Source: Rhodobacterales bacterium UBA3089 (GTDB taxonomy: Bacteria > Pseudomonadota > Alphaproteobacteria > Rhodobacterales > Rhodobacteraceae). From it: a stretch of 18,611 nucleotides of DNA. Under the pieces are notes generated by a model. That model had not been told where the DNA came from and ran no database searches. It saw nothing but the letters and a program-made list of their open reading frames with translations. Shown piece by piece: positions 13,148 to 18,611 of this stretch. Each line of letters begins with the position of its first letter. The first letter of the stretch is position 1. The stretch is from positions 1 to 18,611 of the forward strand of contig DFBD01000239.1 in the NCBI GenBank assembly GCA_002367255.1, written 5' to 3'. Both the position numbers and the translations under genes were made by a program.

Positions 13148-16100
13148 GACTGCGTTAGTATTTGCGGCTGTCGCCGGTGCAACGTCAGTTGCCACGGGGG
13201 CACTATCTGGCACCTCATCCGCACTATCTGGTCGCTTGAAAACGGGTTTTTTACGTTTAAGCAGCGCCTTTACCTGTGCCGTAAGAACCGAGGGCGCAGT
13301 AACCATCACAGGCACCATGACCAAAGTCAAAACGGTGGAAAATAACAGGCCCGAGACCAGGGCAGCCGACAAATGCACAAAGAAACCACCCGCCAAACCT
13401 CCAGCAACGATTTCACGCCGCACGAAATCCAACTCGATATTAAGTGCCATGGGGATAACGCCAAGGGCCGTCACGATGGCCGTAAGTAAAACAGGCCGGA
13501 CGCGCTGACCCGTTGTAAGCAACATGGCTTTAACCGGTTCTACACCTTCTTCACGGTTATACTCGTTATAGGTATCAATCAGCACGATACCGTTTTTCAC
13601 AACGATACCGGCGAGGGCAACGATCCCCAGACCAGTCATAATCGCTGAAAATGTCATTCCGGTTATTAGCATACCTAACAACACACCGGCCGTTGACATA
13701 ACCACTGTCGAGAGCGTTACAAACACTTGGTAAAAGCTGTTGTATTCCAGCAATAGGACAAGGAAGATCAAGAACATCGCAGCAGTAAGTGCCTTGACCA
13801 TAAACGCATTGGTTTCATTCGTTTGTTCTGCAGCACCACCATAAACAAAAGAAATTTTGTCTGGCCATTCCTGCGTCGCTATCCATTCCTGTAAAGTGCT
13901 CACTTTTTCGTCTGTTGCGACACCCGCAATAAGGTTTGCGCCGACGGATATAGAATATTGACCGTCCTCACGTGTGATGTTTCCCACCTTGGGAACCGGC
14001 ACACGTGTTACGAAGTTTGATACGGGAACCAGACCTTGTGCCGTAACGATCCGCAAAGAGTCGAGCGAGTCAAAACTGCGCTGGTCAGCAGGCAGACGCG
14101 CCAGAATATCCAGCTCGTCGTCGGTGTCATTGGGAAGGTACGTTCCAAGTTTAACACCGCCGGTTACAAGTTGCACATAGGGCCCCAGATCACGAATACT
14201 CAGGTTGTATCTAGCGGCGGCATCTCGGTCGATTTCCAACGTCCAGTCGATACCGGGCGATGGTCGGCCGTCTTCCGCCTCGATTGTGTCCCCTAAATCG
14301 TTTTCAATGTAATCACGCAGCTTGGCGACAGCAGAAATAATATTGCTGTAGTTCGGTCCCGTTACGCGCAGGTTAATCGCTTTCCCTGCTGGAGGGCCTT
14401 TTTCCTCGGCGGCAATCTGGACCTCAAGTCCGGGTATATCGCTGACGCGCTCGCGGATTTCCGAGAAGATATATTCAGCTTCGACCCGCTTTTCCCATGG
14501 TTGCAATTGTAGCTGAAGGTTTCCAATCGTATCAGGCGGCGAGTTTCGCGCACCTCCGAAGGATAGAATGGTATCCTGAATACCAGGGACTTGTAGAACC
14601 TCTTCTTGTACCTCTAAAAGATAATCCCGGATTTCTGTTGGGGAATAGTTCCCGCGTGCAACGATTGACACGGTACCATATTCGGGTTCACCGGCAGGGA
14701 AGGCAACAACCCCGGTCGGGTTCTGAATAAAGGCGGCAAAAATCACGCCAACGATACCGAATCCGACAGTCAAAGTAATGAACGGGTGGCGTATTAAATG
14801 CGACATCATGCGCACATAGACGCCAGTAAGGCCGCGAATTTTATGCATGTCGAATTTGTCTGCATACATCACAATATCAGCGGCGGCTTTTTCTTCTTCG
14901 TCCATCTCGTGTTTGGCAATGAATGCGCCGACGACCGGCATGAATATCAGGGCTGAAATCAGGGACGCGACCATTACAACAATCACCACGATTGGAAGGT
15001 AGCTCATAAATTTCCCAATGATCCCGGGCCAGAACAGAAGCGGCACAAAAGCACCAAGCGTGGTGGCCGTCGCACCCACGACCGGCACAAACATCTTACG
15101 GGCAGCAAGTATGAACGCCCTTTTACGCGACACCCCTTCAGACAGCTTTCGTTCCGCATATTCAACAACCACAATCGGGTCATCAACCAGCACACCTACG
15201 GCAATAACCAGGCCAAACATCACCATCATATTGATGGTCATACCCAACATCTGCAAAACCAGAAAAGCCATCATGAACGAGATAGGGATAGACATACCGA
15301 TCATAATCGCAGGTCGCACACCCAGCGTTGCTACAGTCATGATCAGCACAAGAGCAACGGCCGTAAGCACAGCCGCCTCCAGCGAGCGGAACAGGTTTTT
15401 TGTCCCGACCGATTGATCGAGCAGGAAGCTATACTCAACGCCAGCCGGCCAGTCGGCGGCAAACTCTTCGGTTACACGACGGACCTCGTCCGATACCTCG
15501 ATGATGTTTGTGCCGATATTCTTGGTAATTGCCAACGTGATCGCAGGGGAGCCGTTCACATAAGCATATTCGGTTGCATCCTTGAACGTGCGGGTGATCG
15601 TTGCGACATCGCCGAACGTAACCACGGTGTCACCAATCCTCTTAAGTGGTAGACTGTAAATCTCGGCAGCCGAGGAAATCAGCCCCGGCACATCCACATT
15701 GAAAGAGCCTTGGCCGCTGTCCAGCGTTCCGCCCGCAACCATGATATTGTTCTTCGACAGTGCGTCGAACAATTGCGGCGCGGTGATGCCGTAGGCTTCG
15801 AGGTGCAACATATCCATTTGCACTTCCAGCACCTCGTCGCGATCGCCGGAAATTTCAACGTCTTGCACATCGGCAATGGTTTCCAGTTCATCCATCAAGG
15901 CGTTAACATGAAGCTTCAGTGTGCGTTCGGGGACATCTCCGTAAACGGCCACAGATAAAACGGGGCGATCTGCGATTGAGCTCTCGATGATTTTGGGCTC
16001 GTCGGCCCCGGCTGGCAATTCGTTTGTTACGCCGTCAAGTTCCGCGCGAATATCGACCAGAGCATCGTCTTTTTCTGTGTTAACACTAAATTCCAGAAAA

Positions 16101-16375
16101 ACAGTGGTGTGACCAGCGGTCGAGGTCGAGGTGATAGCTTCCAAACCGTCCAAACCAATCAGGCGATCTTCAACAGGTTTGGCCAGCAGCCGCTCGGCAT
16201 CTCTGGCAGAAATGCCTTTTTGGTCTACAGTAACAAAGAAAAACGGAATGTCGACGGCCGGAAAACTTTCTTTGGGCAACGCCATATACGACGCAGCACC
16301 AGCACCCAGCAGCAATACCATCACGGTCATTACTGCACGTGGCATGCGCAATACTCGTTCGATGAAATCAATCAT
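13139..16375 (-). CDS. RND-family efflux permease (AcrB/MexB-like inner-membrane pump)
   Basis: 1078 residues, full length for a hydrophobe/amphiphile efflux RND pump that exports compounds from periplasm or inner membrane using the proton gradient. It has two repeats, each a membrane helix, a large periplasmic domain and a helix bundle. MIDFIERVLRMPRAVM begins the first helix; PKESFPAVDIPFFFV is the usual start of the first porter domain. The proton-relay residues are present: Asp398 and Asp399 in VGVLVDDPIVVVE, and Lys927 in LAGIVVKNGIVLID. GQRVRPVLLTAIVTALGVIP is a family motif. The last 45 residues are a Lys-rich then Ala/Pro/Asp-rich cytoplasmic tail, which may be dispensable. It starts nine bases after the adaptor stop, so the two are cotranscribed. 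No outer-membrane channel gene is adjacent. Substrate unknown. Confidence 0.93.
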   Translation of the reverse strand: MIDFIERVLRMPRAVMTVMVLLLGAGAASYMALPKESFPAVDIPFFFVTVDQKGISARDAERLLAKPVEDRLIGLDGLEAITSTSTAGHTTVFLEFSVNTEKDDALVDIRAELDGVTNELPAGADEPKIIESSIADRPVLSVAVYGDVPERTLKLHVNALMDELETIADVQDVEISGDRDEVLEVQMDMLHLEAYGITAPQLFDALSKNNIMVAGGTLDSGQGSFNVDVPGLISSAAEIYSLPLKRIGDTVVTFGDVATITRTFKDATEYAYVNGSPAITLAITKNIGTNIIEVSDEVRRVTEEFAADWPAGVEYSFLLDQSVGTKNLFRSLEAAVLTAVALVLIMTVATLGVRPAIMIGMSIPISFMMAFLVLQMLGMTINMMVMFGLVIAVGVLVDDPIVVVEYAERKLSEGVSRKRAFILAARKMFVPVVGATATTLGAFVPLLFWPGIIGKFMSYLPIVVIVVMVASLISALIFMPVVGAFIAKHEMDEEEKAAADIVMYADKFDMHKIRGLTGVYVRMMSHLIRHPFITLTVGFGIVGVIFAAFIQNPTGVVAFPAGEPEYGTVSIVARGNYSPTEIRDYLLEVQEEVLQVPGIQDTILSFGGARNSPPDTIGNLQLQLQPWEKRVEAEYIFSEIRERVSDIPGLEVQIAAEEKGPPAGKAINLRVTGPNYSNIISAVAKLRDYIENDLGDTIEAEDGRPSPGIDWTLEIDRDAAARYNLSIRDLGPYVQLVTGGVKLGTYLPNDTDDELDILARLPADQRSFDSLDSLRIVTAQGLVPVSNFVTRVPVPKVGNITREDGQYSISVGANLIAGVATDEKVSTLQEWIATQEWPDKISFVYGGAAEQTNETNAFMVKALTAAMFLIFLVLLLEYNSFYQVFVTLSTVVMSTAGVLLGMLITGMTFSAIMTGLGIVALAGIVVKNGIVLIDTYNEYNREEGVEPVKAMLLTTGQRVRPVLLTAIVTALGVIPMALNIELDFVRREIVAGGLAGGFFVHLSAALVSGLLFSTVLTLVMVPVMVTAPSVLTAQVKALLKRKKPVFKRPDSADEVPDSAPVATDVAPATAANTNAVAE

Positions 16376-16384
16376 AGCTACGCC

Positions 16385-17647
16385 CTATTCTACGTATCGG
16401 GCATCAACTTTTTGCCCTTCGGTGACATACTCTTGCCCAAGTATTATTACGTCGACAATCACCGGCAGGCCTGAAACCCAAATGCCTTCCCGTGTGTCGC
16501 CAAGGATTTGCAGCGGGTGGAATACCACTTCGCCGTTCTTAACCGCCTGAACGCCCAATACACCGTTGCTATCAAGCGTTAACGCAGATTGCGGAAGCAG
16601 ATGAGCCGGGATATTTCCCATTTCTACGAGAGCTTCTGCGGTAAGCCCGTCCAGAATATTTCGGCCCGGGTTTGGAAATTCGATTTCAACTTCAAATGTT
16701 CGCGTTGCCGGATTGGAACTCACGGCAATAAAGCTAACTTCACCGCTCGCGGTTTGGCCGTTTATTGTTGTGATTTCTGCGGCCATTCCCAATTTGGCGA
16801 GGCTAATTCTTGCCTGTGGTATGGCGCCGACAAACACCATCGTGTCTAGCTGAATGATGGTAGCGCAAGAGTCCCCGAATTTCAACATTGAGCCGATTTC
16901 CGCAATCGGGCCCTGAATAACACCTGACAAGCCCGCAGTTATCACAGTTTTCTCAAGGGCATCTTTGGCATTTCGAAGGCCAACCTGTGCCGCAGAAAGC
17001 CCGGCTTCGGCGGCCTTTAAGTTCGCGGCGAAAGACTCTGCCGAATTTTCAGGCGTTAATCCTTTTGCCAGCAGTTCAAAGTTCGTGTCGAAATCCAGCT
17101 GTGCTTTTGCCAAACCGGCTTCAGCTTGCGCGACAGCAGCCGTAGCCTGATTGATACTCGCTTGGCGGGTTCCGCTGTGGAGTGTGCAAATCAAGTCACC
17201 CATTTCGACCGTTTGACCTTCTTCAACCGCGACAGTTTCAACAATGTCCGTGGTCTGGGCAACTACGTTCAATGACGTGCTTGCCTTTGTATGCCCTCGA
17301 AGTGTCACATCAAGGCTCATGGGTTGGATATTGAACCGTTCTATTCGAACAATCCGTAGCTCACCTTCGATCTGGGACGCCAAATCATTGCGCGCGGCAA
17401 TCGAGATTGCCGGATCGTCAATACCTTCTTCGTGGTGAACAGCCAAAGCGATTCCGGTTTTCTCAACCGCATCTGTTATCGGGCCGCCATCTTCTTCAAG
17501 AAGTTCAACTACGGCTGTTTCCCCACCTGTAGGTCCGTTGCCGCCCTGGACAAATATCCCTGTGCTAAACCATAAAGCAATAAGGAGAATCAGCACGAGT
17601 GCCACCCCGTAGGATTTTAGTGCCCGCATTATTTTTTGTGCCCGCAT
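16385..17647 (-). CDS. RND efflux periplasmic adaptor (membrane fusion protein)
   Basis: 420 residues. It bridges the RND pump and an outer-membrane channel. One N-terminal membrane anchor (about 12-33, SYGVALVLILLIALWFSTGI). Then comes an unusually long acidic stretch (about 35-95, ETAVVELLEEDGGPITDAVE and beyond) before the first strands of the adaptor core (RIVRIERFNIQPMSLDVTLR). The lipoyl half-motif AVEEGQTVEMGDLICTL precedes a coiled-coil hairpin rich in Ala and Glu (about 160-235), then the second lipoyl half (SGVIQGPIAEIGSMLKFGDS), beta-barrel and membrane-proximal domains. I recall similar N-terminal extensions in Rhodobacteraceae adaptors. A second ATG at 17629 is possible, but neither has a good ribosome site; GAG lies eight bases before the first. 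It is the first gene of the operon and divergent from the TetR gene. Confidence 0.88.
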   Translation of the reverse strand: MRAQKIMRALKSYGVALVLILLIALWFSTGIFVQGGNGPTGGETAVVELLEEDGGPITDAVEKTGIALAVHHEEGIDDPAISIAARNDLASQIEGELRIVRIERFNIQPMSLDVTLRGHTKASTSLNVVAQTTDIVETVAVEEGQTVEMGDLICTLHSGTRQASINQATAAVAQAEAGLAKAQLDFDTNFELLAKGLTPENSAESFAANLKAAEAGLSAAQVGLRNAKDALEKTVITAGLSGVIQGPIAEIGSMLKFGDSCATIIQLDTMVFVGAIPQARISLAKLGMAAEITTINGQTASGEVSFIAVSSNPATRTFEVEIEFPNPGRNILDGLTAEALVEMGNIPAHLLPQSALTLDSNGVLGVQAVKNGEVVFHPLQILGDTREGIWVSGLPVIVDVIILGQEYVTEGQKVDARYVE

Positions 17648-17819
17648 AAGTAGTCTCGTTCTTTGTTAAATTAGCCTTAGCCTTGAATATCCGGCATTCT
17701 ACACGCCCTGATTATCACCACTTTTTTTCCGCTTTTGGGACAAGTGAAAATGATTGACAACCAACATCGTTGCTCTGTATGCAAACTTTGCAGTATGTGC
17801 AATGTTTAATTCGAAAGTT
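17648..17819. promoter_or_regulatory. Divergent intergenic region between RND operon and TetR gene, with palindrome
   Basis: TTGACA (17754-17759) is a good -35 for the TetR gene, with a poor -10 (TGTATG, 17776-17781) 16 bases on. TGCAAACTTTGCA (17780-17792) is a perfect 6-1-6 palindrome overlapping the likely transcription start. CAACATCGTTG (17762-17772) is a second, shorter one within the spacer. Either could be where the TetR protein binds to repress itself and the RND operon. Neither matches the CTAACGnnCGTTAG sites of the acyl-CoA cluster. No clear minus-strand promoter was found. Confidence 0.45.
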
Positions 17820-18392
17820 ATGATGACAAATTTGCGAGAACGTCGAAGGTTAAGAACTACGGATACGATACACTGTACCGCCATCGATTTGATCTATAAG
17901 TACGGGTTGGATGATGTAACCACTGAAATGATAAGTAAAAACGCGGGTATTAGCCCAAGAACGTTCTTTAATTATTTCCCATACAAAGAAGCAGCTCTTC
18001 TTCCCCCGGAGTCGGAACTTTCACTAGAAGCCGTTGAAAAGTTTGTGAACGGAACAGCGCCTTTACTAGATGACTTGGTAGATCTGATAATACCTTTCGC
18101 CGAGCCCTATGGAAAAGACCCGATAATGCTGCGCAAGTTATTTGAAATTTCAGAAACGCACCCGAAACTTTTGGCGCTCAAGGTCAACGCGTTTCATGAC
18201 TTCGACAAAAAGCTGGCAATGATATTAGCCCTGCGAACTAAAGACAGCGAGCAAAGGTCAGATATGATGGCGGCGTTGATTTCAACGGCAATGCGTGTCG
18301 CTATGGCCCGCTGGGTTGAAGGTGATTCAGGTAGGATAAGTGAATACATCCTGCAATCGTTTCAAGAATTGCGAACAGCTTTCAACGATTAA
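17820..18392 (+). CDS. TetR/AcrR-family transcriptional regulator
   Basis: 190 residues. The N-terminal DNA-binding domain is typical: helix 1 RTTDTIHCTAIDLIYKYGLD, then VTTEMISKNAGISPRTFFNY as the helix-turn-helix (about 33-52), and FPYKEAALL. The rest is the all-alpha ligand-binding and dimer domain, for which no ligand can be named. The open frame starts at a TTG at 17754 and includes an ATG at 17802, but the ATG at 17820 follows GAAAG and gives a normal N-terminal length. A second ATG directly follows. The upstream residues would also overlap the promoter. Being divergent from the RND operon, its likely job is local repression of efflux, relieved by a pump substrate. It could alternatively be the regulator for the acyl-CoA operators 8-15 kb away, but its own promoter lacks that motif. 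Confidence 0.9.
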   Translation: MMTNLRERRRLRTTDTIHCTAIDLIYKYGLDDVTTEMISKNAGISPRTFFNYFPYKEAALLPPESELSLEAVEKFVNGTAPLLDDLVDLIIPFAEPYGKDPIMLRKLFEISETHPKLLALKVNAFHDFDKKLAMILALRTKDSEQRSDMMAALISTAMRVAMARWVEGDSGRISEYILQSFQELRTAFND

Positions 18393-18509
18393 TTGCAATT
18401 TTCCGATCTGGCAAAGACGCTTGTGATGGTGATCGGCTACCATAGCGTAATTATTCGAAATATGTATGTTTCAGATTCGGTGTTCACGGTGCTGTGTTGC
18501 TGTGACAGG

Positions 18510-18611
18510 TTACTTCAAGGTGTGATAGGCTTTCAGGAGTTCTGCGGTAGAGGCGTCAACACTCGTAGATTTTCTTAATTTTGCAACCAACGGAAGTATG
18601 CTGTTTACTAA
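18510..18611 (-). CDS. Possible C-terminal end of an unidentified gene (partial)
   Basis: On the minus strand a frame open from the window edge reads VNSILPLVAKLRKSTSVDAS, then TAELLKAYHTLK and a stop, 33 residues in all. The amphipathic helical look and sensible codon use suggest a real C-terminus converging on the TetR gene. I do not recognise the family, and the length is too short for a firm call. Confidence 0.35.
   Translation of the reverse strand, partial: LVNSILPLVAKLRKSTSVDASTAELLKAYHTLK

Noticed and set aside
12852..13508. 218-residue plus-strand frame
   Set aside because: Its second half is antisense to the RND pump gene; its first part runs through the remnant region in a frame that does not read as protein.
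18393..18578. 61-residue plus-strand frame directly after the TetR gene
   Set aside because: It begins at a TTG touching the TetR stop without its own ribosome site, has no family resemblance, and partly overlaps a more plausible minus-strand frame.
1..18611. CRISPR array, tRNA, rRNA, riboswitch, prophage or complete insertion sequence
   Set aside because: I looked for regular repeats with spacers, tRNA-like 3' ends, transposase motifs and terminal repeats and saw none that hold up.

Overview
The window looks like chromosomal DNA from a Gram-negative member of the Pseudomonadota, most likely a marine alphaproteobacterium of the Rhodobacterales/Roseobacter type. This is inferred from the tripartite TRAP uptake system, the family III CoA-transferases, the PstS-OmpA fusion protein and the long N-terminal extension of the RND adaptor. 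No rRNA or tRNA is present to settle it.

Layout. (1) 1-249: 3' end of a Lon-type protease. (2) 524-1390: a YghU-type glutathione disulfide-bond oxidoreductase, convergent with (3) 1410-2528, a racemase-like family III CoA-transferase on the minus strand. (4) 2638-3022: two palindromic operators flanking a badly degraded acyl-CoA synthetase pseudogene. (5) 3078-6137: a complete TRAP transporter (P, Q, M subunits) ending at a strong, probably bidirectional terminator. (6) 9191-6331, minus strand: family III CoA-transferase, acyl-CoA dehydrogenase, MaoC-like protein. (7) 9274-9818: gene-poor. (8) 9819-12504: an exported PstS-OmpA fusion and an exported protein I do not recognise. (9) 12505-13138: gene remnants and short repeats. 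(10) 17647-13139, minus strand: an RND efflux adaptor and pump, divergent from a TetR regulator (17820-18392). (11) 18510-18611: possible 3' end of another minus-strand gene.

The most coherent system is 1410-9264. Three palindromes with the pattern CTAACGnnCGTTAG, or one mismatch from it, sit upstream of the racemase-like gene, the TRAP operon and the CoA-transferase/dehydrogenase/MaoC operon. In the last two the palindrome lies between a plausible -35 and -10 with the same 16-base spacing. This suggests one regulator controlling uptake, CoA activation, epimerisation and oxidation of a carboxylic acid, perhaps a 2-methyl-branched one. The ligase that should activate the acid is present only as a pseudogene, so the CoA-transferase may have taken over. 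Both the dehydrogenase and the MaoC protein lack the canonical catalytic residues of their families at the usual places.

The RND/TetR block looks like an independent efflux module. No outer-membrane channel gene is visible beside it.
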